A DNA stretch of 64,000 bases from Trichobilharzia szidati (taxonomy: Eukaryota > Platyhelminthes > Trematoda > Strigeidida > Schistosomatidae), in NCBI GenBank assembly GCA_944472155.2, contig OX235279.1, positions 140,278,920-140,342,919 of the forward strand, in the 5' to 3' direction. Both the position numbers and the translations under genes were made by a program. Below the pieces are notes generated by a model. The model saw only the letters and a list, made by a program, of their open reading frames with translations. It searched no databases and was not told the origin of the DNA. Below, piece after piece: positions 1 through 12,861 of this stretch. Every line of letters starts with the position of its first letter. The first letter of the stretch is position 1.

Positions 1-430
1 TTCCCCACAAAACTATTTCTCCCTCACATTTCAGAATCTCTTTTGTCTGCCTTTGTGTGGTACATAAAGTGTGGCACTCAAACTGCTGCTGCTCTTCAGT
101 GCAAAGTTCTGCATTGAAATCATAATATTCATTTTCTCCATCTAGTGATACTCTTAGTTGAATGTTTGAGGCTGTATAAAACTACATCATCAATGATACC
201 AAATATGTAGTGCAAATACCAGTTTTCTTCTTTTCCCCTGAATTATCTGATTCGGTTTAGGTGTATTTTGGTCGCCATCATAGGATGTTCAGTAAAGAAA
301 ATAATTGGTGGTACATTTGTAATTAAAAGGATTTTATATGTCCTACATTATGTAATATGTTTATTTTTAGTATATATGTACTGTTTCTTTTTTAAAAAAA
401 CTTTTCATCGTTTTCCACTAAAATATTTAG

Positions 431-611
431 AGCTTCAGACGTACCTGCTATACGTAAATACTTCCCTCGAGCGCAAATTCTTCAAATAGCTAATACTGGT
501 CACTGGATTCACTTTGATGCTCCAAATACAGTCATCAGTTTGATTACATCTTTTATTCAAAAGGAATCAATTGACATAACTTCATATACAGATGTTACGG
601 AGCTCAAGTAG
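431..611 (+). CDS. ABHD11: Last exon of an ABHD11-like alpha/beta hydrolase
   Basis: The exon follows a splice acceptor ending in AG at 429-430, enters with one base of a split codon, reads 59 codons and stops at TAG 609-611. The peptide contains YFPRAQILQIANTGHWIHFDAP. In ABHD11-type hydrolases the matching stretch reads FPRAQ-x-GHWIH-x-D/x-P, where the His of GHW is the catalytic-triad histidine. The remaining 30 residues form the closing helix plus a short Lys-ended tail. The nucleophile and acid residues lie in upstream exons outside the window. Known ABHD11 proteins are mitochondrial hydrolases; location cannot be judged from this exon. A related alpha/beta hydrolase remains possible. 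What is seen is the His motif and the splice signal; the ABHD11 assignment is by family resemblance. Confidence 0.72.
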
Positions 612-1545
612 ACCAAAATGAAAAGTTCACAGAATAATACCATTACTGTCAGAAAGAATAACTAACTGCTGTGTTGAGATCACCTTTATTTTTCCCTTAT
701 TTTTGTTGTTGTTTGTATTGCATACTTGTGCAGAAGCAAAATCTAAAGTTTCACTATAAATGTCTTTTTCACTGAGTTAGCTTTATATATAATAAGAAGG
801 TTGATGAAGGCGTAAAATAATTGCAACTTTTCAACTGCTTCGTTCACTTTATTAAGTGATATATATGTATGCCTGTCGACAATATTGTACCTTAATCATG
901 TACAATTATAGTACGTGTCCTTTTTCTCTATGCTACTGTGACCGATGACCATCGAAGTTATGCGCGATAAGATAGTTATCCGAAATGACATCCTAGAGGA
1001 TTTACTTAACAAGTTTTAGACCAGCTGAGTTAAAGAGTAAACGGATGAAATATTGAGTGAAGAGTTTCTCTTTATAGTGACATCATTCTCAAGCTGTACA
1101 ATCGCACACATATATTAATTTTTCTCAGGAACAAAACGAATATTTCAAGAGATATGTCATTAGAATTATGAGTTTTTTATATAACAAATTACGTAATATG
1201 AAAAGTGTTAATCGGGTAGAAATTAAAACAAAATTAAATAAGTTAATTGAGTGATGTAATATAATTGACGAGATTGCGTAGAATCCGGTTAAAATAGAAC
1301 AGGAGTGATAATAAGGGGTAAGAGAGTAATAAGGTATCTGGTGTTCAAACAGATCAGATCTACTGTACGTTTAGTAATGGCGAATTTCTGAATGCAGAGT
1401 CTGGGATTATTATGGAATTTTACCCTCTCCACAGCTAGTGCGAATTCTCGGTTTGATTATTCGTAAAATGAAAGTCTGGTGTCACTGCTTAACTGCTTTT
1501 GTTATTATGCCCGAGATAGGAGGTCCTACGTTGAAATATTTGTCT
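612..1545. other. 3' flank of the hydrolase gene, no gene seen
   Basis: AT-rich sequence following the hydrolase stop codon, probably containing its 3' UTR. I see no open frame with protein-like composition and no recognisable repeat until the RTE fragment at 1546. Confidence 0.5.
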
Positions 1546-1655
1546 GTCATTTCAGTGTTGCTCAAGAGAGTGGAGATGCAGCCATCCTGTAGGACACGAC
1601 GTCGAGAAGGGGAGCAGATGTGGGCTCAGACCATCATCTAGTCCAAAGAACATTC
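1546..1655 (+). mobile_element. RTE LINE endonuclease fragment outside the palindrome
   Basis: This piece matches the end of the endonuclease domain of the RTE LINE at 27.1 kb (around 27850-27960): the frame reads SVLLKRVEMQPS, followed by a stretch equivalent to the GADVGSDHYLVQG motif. It continues past the point where the endonuclease piece inside the palindrome stops. It lies in plus orientation, about 20 bp before the minus-orientated reverse transcriptase piece that begins the left arm, so two RTE pieces meet head to head at the palindrome border. It contains stop codons. Confidence 0.7.
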
Positions 1656-1677
1656 ACGGTGAATGGTACTCTTAAGC

Positions 1678-2674
1678 GTATACCTGATCTATCCATCTCC
1701 ATTTTCTCATACATATTTGTTGAGCAGTCGGCTCTTGGTTGTTTTGTTCTCAGCCAGAGTTTCTTGTTGCTATTTCTTTCTGGCCGGCTGGCCATTTGAT
1801 CTTCAGTATGAAGCCAGCCAGCGAAGGTAGCTGTTGATAAGATTCCGAAACTTGTTGGAGATCCTTTTCGTGACACGCAGTGCAAGTTTGTGAACCGTAT
1901 GGAAGAACTGACTGACTTCACATTCGTGTTGAATATCCGAGTCTTGTTCTTTATGCTGGGTGCAGAACAATTCCAAACTGGTTTCAGATTGATGAAGGCG
2001 TATCCTGCCTTTCCCATTCTGACTGGCTGTGGTTGAAACGATGCTGACTGCCTAGACAAGTGAAGGAGGTAACCTCTGTCAAATCCCTCCCTTAGGTGGT
2101 GACTGGAGCTGATTAGTGTCACTGTTGGTTGGTCGGTAATCTCCATCACCTCCGTCTCCTCTACATTCACCTGGAGTCCTTTCCTCACTGGCTGCTTCTT
2201 CAGCCAGCCAGTTTGTTGGTTTTCGCCTGCCAGCAAGTCTTCGAGTATGTGTGATATTAGACATACATCATCCACTCACGAAATCCAGATCTCGAGTCTT
2301 ATTATCGATCATGGCAGCGTATTCCTGTCTCCTCACTCCCAACGCACAGTCTGACACATAATCCAGTCCACTACAATTAGGAATAACATGGGTGATAGTG
2401 GTGAGCAGCCCTGTATTACTCCTGTGTTCACTTCGAAAGCTTCGCTGAGTTTTCCGTTGTGGATCACCTGACACCTCGCATTGTCATATAGCCAACCAGC
2501 TGTTGAGTGAGTTTGATAAAGATTTGGGCATTGCACGCCATAGTGTTGAACTAATTTCCAAATTACTTCGCAGTCTCAATGCTGTCGAAGGTGCTTCCAA
2601 AGTCGATGAAGTTGAGGTAGAGAGAGGCTTGACTGCCATTCTATGCAATTTGACAACACACTGCCTATTTCCTA
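1678..2674 (-). pseudogene. RTE LINE reverse transcriptase fragment (left arm)
   Basis: Read on the minus strand this matches the catalytic half of the RTE LINE at 27.1 kb: the palm stretch LNFIDF..AFDS, the region around VNTGVIQGC followed by LIVVDWIM, and the thumb segment with INLKPVWNCSAPSIKNKTRIFN. Several frameshifts break it. It ends abruptly at 1678, although its mate in the right arm continues to the element's 3' end, so this copy lost its tail at the palindrome border. Not functional. Confidence 0.8.
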
Positions 2675-2925
2675 TTAAAGCATTCGACATCAGGACTCTC
2701 TTTCAAATCAGACAACAGGCTTCACTAGCTAGGACTCCGTATTCTTACTCTACGCATTTGTGTTGTGTTTCGGAGACGCATATTCAAGCACCAAGTTTGG
2801 TTATTCACTTGGACCCACCTGCCCAACATAGTGAATCTATAAAATTCACCTTAAGAATGTCAAACGAATCATCCACTAGTTTTAGAGTGGCAAAGTGGAA
2901 AATTGGATGAACTCAAGTGAACAGT
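2675..2925 (+). pseudogene. SR2-like LINE endonuclease fragment (left arm)
   Basis: The frame reads THLCCVSETHIQAPSLVIHL then KFTLRMS. This resembles the start of the apurinic endonuclease domain in schistosome SR2-type RTE LINEs (CCVSETRIQDPS..IHL). It abuts the oppositely oriented RTE reverse transcriptase piece and is cut off soon after, so it is a short dead fragment. Identification is from memory of the family, not a search. Confidence 0.6.
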
Positions 2926-4009
2926 GGTGTATAGTTTGTCTGTTTCTAAGGATCCATGAGAAAAATGAGATGCGCTGACAAACTGCTTAACCTGGCGAGC
3001 TCCACAATCAAATCAACGATGGACTGAAACAGATCGCGCAGCTATAAGCACTCGATGGAGAGGAAGAGTAGAAGACTGCCACGCCTTCTGAAACCCTTGT
3101 CCAGAGTCTGATCAAGCACTAGTTCACCTACATAGATGTCTACAAATGAACGGAAATAGAAACAGGTAGCTATGAAGCCTCCACGCCTTCAACTTGATGA
3201 AAACACTTAGTCTTTGTTAAGAAGAGTGATAGCCAAATGAGTGTCCAAGAATGATGAAAAGACTCATCCAGAGGAAGCTTTAACATAATAACTCGTCTGC
3301 TTTAGAAACTGTGGTTAAGGCTGTTGACAATATAAAATCAAATACCAGTAAGTGCCACAAGATTTCTGATGCTGAAAAGCAAGCTGACTAAAAGTCTCCG
3401 CTACGACCGTGCACAGTGGTGAGCAACGAAAGCCAAAGAGGGGGAAAAAGGCGTCGGTGGTAAGCATTACGGGACAACTATCTAGGCTTATTAGGGAACA
3501 TGTTGTAGAAGACAAATGATAAGCGAGACTATTCTCGAGTAATGGGTCGTATTCACAACAGCCCTTTTGTACATATAACGATCCCAGCCAGCATTTTCTT
3601 CAGGCGCACTGCTGGAGTTTCGGGGCAAAATCTTCGGGCGCATTGCAGAAAGTGGGACAGTTATCTCCAATCTGCCCCAAAGATGCAACTATTCGCCTAC
3701 ATCATGCAGTGGACGCTAAGTCTGTAGCAACACGTATGACACAGCTATTATGTCAACAGCTTGTCGCAACAAACAACATCCTTCTGTCAACCCCAGGAAT
3801 CATGATATTAGAAAGCAGCTGAATTTTAGAAAACATATGTTAACTATTAATGCAAAATATATTTGCGGTGATGGAACACTACAAACAATTTAAAAACCAC
3901 TTGAATCAAATGAAGTATTCAGTCTTCTACTCTCTACATACTCCATATTCTCCTTTTCACGATTAACGGTGGTCTGAAAAAAGTGAAATGAAAAATGGAA
4001 ACACACCAA

Positions 4010-4150
4010 TGGGGACCGTCGTCATTTCCTTATCCTTGCTTTCAGTCTCTCACGAATGTTGTGGAACCACCGTTGAATGGATGCAATGACAGTGTCCACT
4101 GCGGCCTGTCTATCAGCATTGACTTGCTGGTAGAAACTTTTTGTATTTCC
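4010..4150 (-). CDS. Candidate duplicated terminal exon (left arm), unknown product
   Basis: On the minus strand an open frame of about 42 codons ends in TGA and contains FYQQVNADRQAAVDTVIASI, followed by a tract rich in Arg and Lys around QRWFHNIRERL. The mate in the right arm differs at five positions in this frame; three are silent and the others are Val/Ala and Lys/Arg. An AG that could serve as acceptor lies just upstream. The peptide looks like an amphipathic helix ending in a basic tail. I do not recognise the family. It could also be chance reading in repeat DNA. Confidence 0.3.
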
Positions 4151-4962
4151 TCAAAACTACAATGAAAACAAAAGTCACTTAGGAATTACAAGGTTCCACA
4201 TCTTCGTGTTCTTGGAAGACCTCTTCTCCTCGGTAGCGATCGATCGCTTAATTTTATGAACAAATATCACCGAGGCATATTTTGGTACGCTCGGCTGAGT
4301 CACATATCTGTTAGAAGTCCTTATCTTTTAAGTTAAAGTAATTAATCTCTGAGTGAAATGCCAAATCGGCGGTCTTGTTTCATTTTACAAGTATTCCACA
4401 TTCAGAGAATTGAAGGTCAGCATCTACCGCTACAGTAATTTTAGTGCCACTGCTGAAATTAGTCATCTTAAAGGTCCATAACCGAATCTGTTCTGGTGAC
4501 AAAAACTGTACGAATTAAACAGAACACAACCGGACTGAGGCGAACATTTCATTATGAAATAATCAAAATGTGGAATGAATGAAGTGGAGCCATTTATTTA
4601 GAAAAGAATAATATCACTAATAATAAATCAGAATAGCTGGTTACAGTTTACAGATTATTAACTAAAGTAGGTTTCAGGCATTTATTAGTCCTGACAGCTG
4701 AATATTCACTGGAGGTTCAAACACGCTTTGAATAAACCAGAAAGTGTTGATACGATCGGCTGTTGAAGAGAATTTCACTGATTTGCAGTTCGATATGGAC
4801 AACGAATTTCCAAACGTTGACAATCAAAAGCCATGTCATAGCAAGTGGTTGTTGTCTGTTTGAACGGAAATTCCAAAGTATTTGAAGAATACTGGAATGA
4901 AGAGTATTGATTGTAAATAAACGATTATAGTTATTTATTGGTTTATTTTCCATGATTATGTA

Positions 4963-5167
4963 TGGCACAGCGGTGGAATGCTCGAGGTTTCGAATCCCGG
5001 TCGACTCACTCCTTTACCTCACTAAGCCAGTAATAAGACTGGTAAAGAGGGAATGTTGGGCGTGAGCTAGCAACTCCATCGCGTAAAAATAAACATCACT
5101 GCCACATAAACTTCAAGTCTCTAGCTTGAAGCACTATGTTCCACTGGGAACGTGAAGGAATAAAAAA
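4963..5167 (+). mobile_element. tRNA-headed SINE, type B (left arm)
   Basis: The element begins TGGCACAGCGGTGGAATG (Pol III A-box-like) and has a B-box-like GGTTTCGAATCCC. The body carries the block GTTGGGCGTGAGCTAGCAAC, shared with the 5' end of the RTE LINE, and the tail GCTTGAAGCACTATGTTCC, shared with the LINE 3' end, then an A-rich end. It is the same family as 53283-53513 and is duplicated with the palindrome arm. Confidence 0.8.
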
Positions 5168-6159
5168 GAATATGTGGAGGCTGAGATACTACCCGCTAGC
5201 CCAAAGAGAAGCAGATGGGTGTCCTAAGGGATCACACACCGAGTTTAATACTGAAATTTGATGCAAGTAGCAGCATAAGGATCTGAGTTACTATGGTTGC
5301 TGATGGCCAGGACAGATTCCTACGGCTCTCTACAATTTTGAATTCTGGAGCTAAAGTGCACCAAAGTTATGGAATCATGGTTAACCATTTACAATAAATG
5401 GATCTCGACATCCGGTGATTAGCTTAGATCAACCACTTTCAAACCTTCATATATGTGATGACAGGCCGCAAAACGAAGACAGTGAATAAGATATACCAGG
5501 AAATATAAACGTGGCCATATGACGATATTCAACGTAGAAGATTAGAGTCTAACCATCTTTGACAGTACTGGGTGAGATAGGTGAGGCTACTGTGGTGTCT
5601 CTTTACAAAGCGTCTCAAAAATACACGTGATAGTTATATGAATATCAGTTTGTTAAAATATTTGTCTGTAAGTGAAAGTGATTATATCCATTATTCCTGA
5701 AATATTAGTTTAAAAGACATTTGTTAAGACTTGCCGTTGCAGAAGAGATCCAACACTGTCACGCTGAGTAAATTTGTATTGATGCAGATGGAAATTAAGA
5801 TAACGTTGTAGGAAATGATTATCCTGTCTGTGTCCAGTACTACACTTTCCATTTACTCCAGAAGTTTAATTGCCGGAGTAAATCATTGTTTACAGCTGTC
5901 CGTTATGCGACACAGTCTAGCTGGAAAATGTTTCGAAAGATTTTATGTACAACGTCAGTGAGGTGGGCCATACTTATGTCTATCTTTACTAAGGGTCTAT
6001 GAAGTGCACGTGACAGTCATATGGATATCAGTCTGCTGTAACTAATATATCCGTTACTGTCTTGAGTCGCAGGTTGTATAAAATGCCTGAAAAATTGATT
6101 CGTGAAGAACATACTGGCTTCGTTCAGAACGTGGATGCATTGGTCATGTGTTGATCCTT

Positions 6160-6720
6160 AGTCAGTTGTAAGAACACAGTTGCTCGTATTGCAGGCCAAC
6201 TATCGCTGCATTTCTCCATATTAAGGCTGCCTTTGACCCATTGGGCTGAACCTCTTCTTCTGAAATCGCTTGTCGACATCATTAAAGTTCTACAGAGAAA
6301 CCGCTTAAGCCGAGTGAGAACTGTCACTCCTGATCCCATCAACAGTGGTGTAAGACAGAGTCGCCTAGTTTCACCATGTCTCTTTGATATCGATGACATT
6401 TCGAAGACAGTTGTGAGTGGTGTTGGCAGTGGTGGTGTGAACCTGCTGTCTGGAAAAGGACTTTTCATTCTTTAGTGTATAGTCGACATTGTCTTATTGA
6501 GTGATAACATGTAGGCTTCTCAAATCGTAATTAGTCGGTAACGTGCTTTTCCCGACTAATTGAAAAGTGCTGTTGCAAGATTGGCAGGAGTCTGTATCTG
6601 TACTCATCCTCGTAGATTCACTGTTATAAGCAGTCGAATATGTGTATATCCAGTTATTTGTGTGAGTGGTGGTGGAGATGTGATAGACGACTTCCCTAAC
6701 CGTGCATCTATCAGGCGTCA
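6160..6720 (+). pseudogene. SR2-like LINE reverse transcriptase fragment (left arm)
   Basis: One frame reads NSGVRQSRLVSPCLFDIDDI, a damaged form of the fingers/palm motif GVRQGC.LSP.LF...IDDI. Further on, CQ/LLQDWQ-like and GGGDVIDDFPNR segments match the region seen intact at 38.1-38.2 kb (KVLLQDWQ...GGGVTGEISNR). Frames shift several times and the FADD-box segment is missing. This is a 5'- and 3'-truncated relic. Confidence 0.6.
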
Positions 6721-8405
6721 CTGAATTGAGATTTACACAAATTTAATTCCAGTATCTCTGGACAAGAATGGTAAATGTTGTCGAATCCGTGAACGAACCT
6801 GCAAAATTATATACCCTATACAAATTCATCCACTGTGACAGTTAGAACAGTATATTCACGAAGAGGAAGTAAGCTTAGGTAAATCGTCTCTCTGTTTCGC
6901 GGTGTATACTGGAGGGCTACTGAAGAATAGGAGCAGATATTCAAAGTAGAATTTCCCATTTACCGTTTTGGTTAGAGGTCGACATAGAGGGTGTAGGCCT
7001 ATCGCCCTTAAATTGCAGACACAGAAGCAGTGGCTTTTCCTTCGTTGTTACCACATCATGTTCTCAACTGTTAGGTCTAAAGCACTCCTTTATACATCCG
7101 TTTTCCCTTGGAATATCCCGAATGACGTGGAGCTCTTTATCCACACAGTTTCTAGAGAAAACTGACCTTTCTGTGAATGTTGAACTTCCTATCGAATTGC
7201 GGTCACACTTCACTGATACAAAGCTAAGAAAATATGTGTGTATATATAGCTCCGGTTTCTACTTTCCTAAATATGCTTCTTTTGGTGGATCCAACTTCCC
7301 CACTCATTGGTGAAATGCCAAGAAAATGTAGTCATTATATTGTCCTTCTCAGGTGAAGTTAATCTCTGACTGCTGCATACTATTGAATTGAATCAAAATC
7401 AAATCCTTGTATAGACATTTCTCGTAGACAACGAAAGGGTGATCATTTCATTCTTGCAGTTGCCTCTTTCAAGTGGCCAGGCTTCCTGTCCACTACAATT
7501 CCTGACATAGTCTCGAATCCATATTCCATCAGAAAACTGAGTAGGACCAGACAGCTGTTCCTTCAGGAGTGTGCATCAACCATCTTAACAGTGATCCAAT
7601 GCAATACCACGTTGTGAGTAAAAACGTTACCACTTGGCCAATAAGTTGTAGTTCGCGACATAACATTAATGTAACTGAGAGATGTTTGATTTTATGAGTC
7701 CAGTCTGTCAGCAATCTTATCAGAATGATGAACATTGAACTGACATGTCATCTAAGAGATGGCGTCGATGAAATTCAGCCAAGAATTCCTGACCAATTTG
7801 TCATACTTCCTCTGCTAGTTGTTATAACGGTGATCAACTCGACCGGTAGGCTAATATGGCTATTCGGTCGTTGTACCTTCCACTTCACTGAGCCACGTAA
7901 ATATCTAAAGACAAAGGCTGGCCTGTGACTGTAAGACACTGTATATTTTTATTAGGAAACAACCTAACGTATTTATACATTTTTTTACCACAATGAAGTC
8001 GGCTCACAGGCAAGAAGAAAATTAATGACCACACAATAAATCAAAATTTGCATGGGGAATGATGAGATACTATTTTATGCTAGTTCCAATCACCTCTCCG
8101 CTTAAAACGTGGACGACAGTCTTTTCGGATCTGTTTGAAGAAGTTTTGATTTTTGGAGAAAAAACAATTCTTCCCGGAGATAGCATAATTGGGACAGAAG
8201 TAATTGGTGCGGTATGATACGGTTCCATCTCATAAACTCAGGGATATCTCTGAATGACGGCAGTGCTATATCGAAGAATTGTGAAAATTCGATTTCATGA
8301 GTATAGGAACAGGACATATGTACTGTGGTAAAATGCAATTACGTCATAGCATCATGAACATATAAATAAATATATATATCCATCTTATTCGACTGAGTCC
8401 CGATT

Positions 8406-9135
8406 GGCCTGAGCCAACAACTGCCCCCCTTCTCGACGTCGTGTCCTTCAGGATGGCCGCGTCTCCACTTTTTTGAGCAACACTGAAATGAAGTCTATCT
8501 GGTTTGTGATGTGTTCGTTAGGCGAAATCCATGTAGCTTTGTGTACATCCTTGTGTTGGTATACGCTGCTTCCAATCACCAAATTATTGAAAGCTCAGAA
8601 GTCTGTAAAGAGTTCTCTGTTCTCATTCATTTCGTCCAGAGCGTCTCGATCCATGATGAGTTCTCTTCCTGTATTATCAGGTCCCAGTTTGGCGTTCATA
8701 TCGCCCATGAGGATTTTGATGTCACCACTTGGGATGTTGTCCATTATTGTTTGTAGTTGTCTATAGAATTCTTCCTTCTTGTCTTATTCCGCGTTGTTTG
8801 TAGCACTGTGTGTAGCATTGGATAATTGTAACCTTCCTTCCTTTCGAGTTGAATCTTGCTGTCATGATGTTGGATGAAATTGCTTCCCAGTGCATTAGGG
8901 GTTTGGCTGCCACTGGTGACATCCTGATAGCCACTCACTGTCTCAGTGTTCTCGTGGTTGTCGTCTGGGTGACCAGACGGGAGTAGATTACTGACTCACC
9001 ATTTGACAATGTTGACAGTCCACATCCCTTCCATCTGCTTTCGCAGATACCTAGCACTTGTATACTACATCTTCTCATTTCGTTCGCTACCTGGGAAGAC
9101 CTCCCAGCTTCGATAAGTGTACGCACGTCCAAACT
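8406..9135 (-). pseudogene. RTE LINE endonuclease fragment (left arm)
   Basis: On the minus strand it starts at the element's N-terminal region (VRTLIEAGRSSQVANEM, RIQVLGICESRW-like) and passes the catalytic-motif regions of the endonuclease (GDMNAKLG-like, then the QIDF block). It stops at the ACGACGTCGAGAAGG block near 8430. Compared with the copy at 27.1 kb it is frameshifted and carries stops. The part beyond 9092 is absent from the right arm. Confidence 0.8.
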
Positions 9136-9926
9136 CTTGTCTCTACTGGGTCATGGGACCAGCTGGTTAACTATCGAGCTAGTTTATTAGGCGAGGTTTT
9201 AGAGCAGACTTACTTGACAAAGCCACATAATCATAAGTAAATAATACTGTACAGCTGCGTGATTATGTCAAACAAATTTACTTCATGATAGAATTAGAAT
9301 CTATGAGTTATTGAATTATAACATAGTTGCTGAATTTTAACGGGGTCCTCATAACTTGATTTTGTGTTAGATCACTGGTAGGCTGATTGGTACTGACTGT
9401 TCAAGATTTGGTGACTAGAAAGCGATAGGTCTCTGGCTCTTCCTTGTTTTCTAACTGATATAGATTCCAGACTATACTTATCTTGAAATCACGGAGGCAT
9501 TCACAAACCCAACAACTTAAATTTATTATTGTATATTTTGATAGAATAATTTGTGCGGAACTGATGAAATATATGTGGGAAGCGTAATAGGTTTATGTTC
9601 TTACTGTCATTTAGCTGCTCCACTTTCTCAAGTACTTGGCATCCTGTAAGAAAGGCATGCTTTTAGCCACTCAGCTTGCTGAGTTAACAATGAGGAAACA
9701 CTGAAAAATGTCAGCTTAAGTTTTGTGATACATGACTGAAAATTTTTTTGTCATCATCGTCAATTTCGTATGCGCTTACTTTTTGAAAACTTTCAGAATC
9801 ATCCTGAAAATTATGTATTCATACAAATGGATTATGTGTATGAACAAAAGTAATCTTAGGCTTCATAATATAAACTGACTCTTTCTTATGATGTCCGTAA
9901 AATGAACGAGGTTGAGAAGTATATAT
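9093..9926. other. Spacer between palindrome arms
   Basis: Single-copy centre of the inverted repeat. The first about 40 bp continue the RTE endonuclease of the left arm; the rest is AT-rich with no recognisable gene. Confidence 0.85.
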
Positions 9927-10612
9927 AGGTAGAGAACGAAATGAGAAGATGTAGTATACAAGTGCTAGGTATCTGCGAAAGCAGATGGAAGGGATGTGGA
10001 CTGTCAACATTGTCAACTGGTGAGTCAGTAATCTACTCCCGTCTGGTCACCCAGACGACAACCACGAGAACACTGAGACAGTGAGTGGCTATCAGGATGT
10101 CACCAGTGGCAGCCAAACCCCTAATGCACTGGGAAGCAATTTCATCCAACATCATGACAGCAAGATTCAACTCGAAAGGAAGGAAGGTTACAATTATCCA
10201 ATTCTACACACAGTGCTACAAACAACGCGGAAAAAGACAAGAAGGAAGAATTCTATAGACAACTACAAACAATAATGGACAACATCCCAAGTGGTGACAT
10301 CAAAATCCTCATGGGCGATATGAACGCCAAACTGGGACCTGATAATACAGGAAGAGAACTCATCATGGATCGAGACGCTCTGGACGAAATGAATGAGAAC
10401 AGAGAACTCTTTACAGACTTCTGAGCTTTCAATAATTTGGTGATTGGAAGCAGCGTATACCAACACAAGGATGTACACAAAGCTACATGGATTTCGCCTA
10501 ACGAACACATCACAAACCAGATAGACTTCATTTCAGTGTTGCTCAAAAAAGTGGAGACGCGGCCATCCTGAAGGACACGACGTCGAGAAGGGGGGCAGTT
10601 GTTGGCTCAGGC
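9927..10612 (+). pseudogene. RTE LINE endonuclease fragment (right arm)
   Basis: Plus-strand mate of 8406-9092: SIQVLGICESRW-like start, GDMNAKLG, then NQIDF. The nuclease frame is broken by stops. After CAGTTGTTGGCTCAGG the sequence leaves the LINE and enters unrelated arm sequence (TATATATATTTATTTATATG) shared by both arms. Confidence 0.8.
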
Positions 10613-12300
10613 CAATCGGGACTCAGTCGAATAAGATGGATATATATATTTATTTATATGTTCATGATGCTATGACGTAATTGCATTTTACCACAGTACA
10701 TATGTCCTGTTCCTATACTCATGAAATCGAATTTTCACAATTCTTCGATATAGCACTGCCGTCATTCAGAGATATCCCTGAGTTTATGAGATGGAACCGT
10801 ATCATACCGCACCAATTACTTCTGTCCCAATTATGCTATCTCCGGGAAGAATTGTTTTTTCTCCAAAAATCAAAACTTCTTCAAACAGATCCGAAAAGAC
10901 TGTCGTCCACGTTTTAAGCGGAGAGGTGATTGGAACTAGCATAAAATAGTATTTCATCATTCCCCATGCAAATTTTGATTTATTGTGTGGTCATTAATTT
11001 TCTTCTTGCCTGTGAGCCGACTTCATTGTGGTAAAAAAATGTATAAATACGTTAGGTTGTTTCCTAATAAAAATATACAGTGTCTTACAGTCACAGGCCA
11101 GCCTTTGTCTTTAGATATTTACGTGGCTCAGTGAAGTGGAAGGTACAACGACCGAATAGCCATATTAGCCTACCGGTCGAGTTGATCACCGTTATAACAA
11201 CTAGCAGAGGAAGTATGACAAATTGGTCAGGAATTCTTGGCTGAATTTCATCGATGCCATCTCTTAGAGGACATGTCAGTTCAATGTTCATCATTCTGAT
11301 AAGATTGCTGACAGACTGGACTCATAAAATCAAACATCTCTCATGTTATATTGGTGTTATGTCGCGAACTACAACTTATTGGCCAAGTGGTAACGTTTTT
11401 ACTCACAACGTGGTATTGCATTGGATCACTGTTAAGATGGTTGATGCACACTCCTGAAGGAACAGCTGTCTGGTCCTACTCAGTTTTCTGATGGAATATG
11501 GATTCGAGACTATGTCAGGAATTGTAGTGGACAGGAAGCCTGGCCACTTGAAAGAGGCAACTGCAAGAATGAAATGATCACCCTTTCGTTGTCTACGAGA
11601 AATGTCTATACAAGGATTTGATTTTGATTCACTTCAATAGTATGCAGCAGTCAGAGATTAACTTCACCTGAGAAGGACAATATAATGACTACATTTTCTT
11701 GGCATTTCACTAATGAGTGGGGAAGTTGGATCCACCAAAAGAAGCATATTTAGGAAAGTAGAAACCGGAGCTATATATACAACACATATTTTCTTAGCTT
11801 TGTATCAGTGAAGTGTGACCGCAATTCGATAGGAAGTTCAACATTCACAGAAAGGTCAGTTTTCTCTAGAAACTGTGTGGATAAAGAGCTCCACGTCATT
11901 CGGGATATTCCAAGGGAAAACGGATGTATAAAGGAGTGCTTTAGACCTAACAGTTGAGAACATGATGTGGTAACAACGAAGGAAAAGCCACTGCTTCTGT
12001 GTCTGCAATTTAAGGGCGATAGGCCTACAGCCTCTATGTCGACCTCTAACCAAAACGGTAAATGGGAAATTCTACTTTGAATATCTGCTCCTATTCTTCA
12101 GTAGCCCTCCAGTATACACCGCGAAACAGAGAGACGATTTACCTAAGCTTACTTCCTATTCGTGAATATACTGTTCTAACTGTCACAGTGGATGAATTTG
12201 TATAGGGTATATAATTTTGCAGGTTCGTTCACGGATTCGACAACATTTACCATTCTTGTCCAGAGATACTGGAATTAAATTTGTGTAAATCTCAATTCAG

Positions 12301-12861
12301 TGACGCCTGATAGATGCACGGTTAGGGAAGTCGTCTATCACATCTCCACCACCACTCACACAAATAACTGGATATACACATATTCGACTGCTTATAACAG
12401 TGAATCTACGAGGATGAGTACAGATACAGACTCCTGCCAATCTTGCAACAGCACTTTTCAATTAGTCGGGAAAAGCACGTTACCGACTAATTACGATTTG
12501 AGAAGCCTACATGTTATCACTCAATAAGACAATGTCGACTATACACTAAAGAATGAAAAGTCCTTTTCCAGACAGCAGGTTCACACCACCACTGCCAACA
12601 CCACTCACAACTGTCTTCGAAATGTCATCGATATCAAAGAGACATGGTGAAACTAGGCGACTCTGTCTTACACCACTGTTGATGGGATCAGGAGTGACAG
12701 TTCTCACTCGGCTTAAGCGGTTTCTCTGTAGAACTTTAATGATGTCGACAAGCGATTTCAGAAGAAGAGGTTCAGCCCAATGGGTCAAAGGCAGCCTTAA
12801 TATGGAGAAATGCAGCGATAGTTGGCCTGCAATACGAGCAACTGTGTTCTTACAACTGACT
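12301..12861 (-). pseudogene. SR2-like LINE reverse transcriptase fragment (right arm)
   Basis: Mate of 6160-6720, with the same damaged GVRQSRLVSPCLF motif on the minus strand and the same frame breaks. The breaks therefore predate the palindrome. Confidence 0.6.

Larger units (their letters stand above)
1678..9092 (+). repeat. Left arm of a 7.4-kb inverted repeat
   Basis: Every segment of this arm recurs in reverse complement in 9927-17341; paired positions sum to 19019 (19021 in the middle, showing a small indel). Stretches such as 8101-8160 are identical to their mates, while others (4010-4170) differ at a few positions per hundred. The arm holds, from its outer end, an RTE reverse transcriptase piece (minus), an SR2-like endonuclease piece (plus), a candidate host exon (minus), a SINE (plus), an SR2-like reverse transcriptase piece (plus) and an RTE endonuclease piece (minus). 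Confidence 0.95.

Noticed and set aside
2503..2910. 135-codon plus-strand open frame, with its mate at 16109-16516
   Set aside because: Only its second half is meaningful, as an SR2-like endonuclease fragment. The first half is the antisense of the RTE reverse transcriptase.
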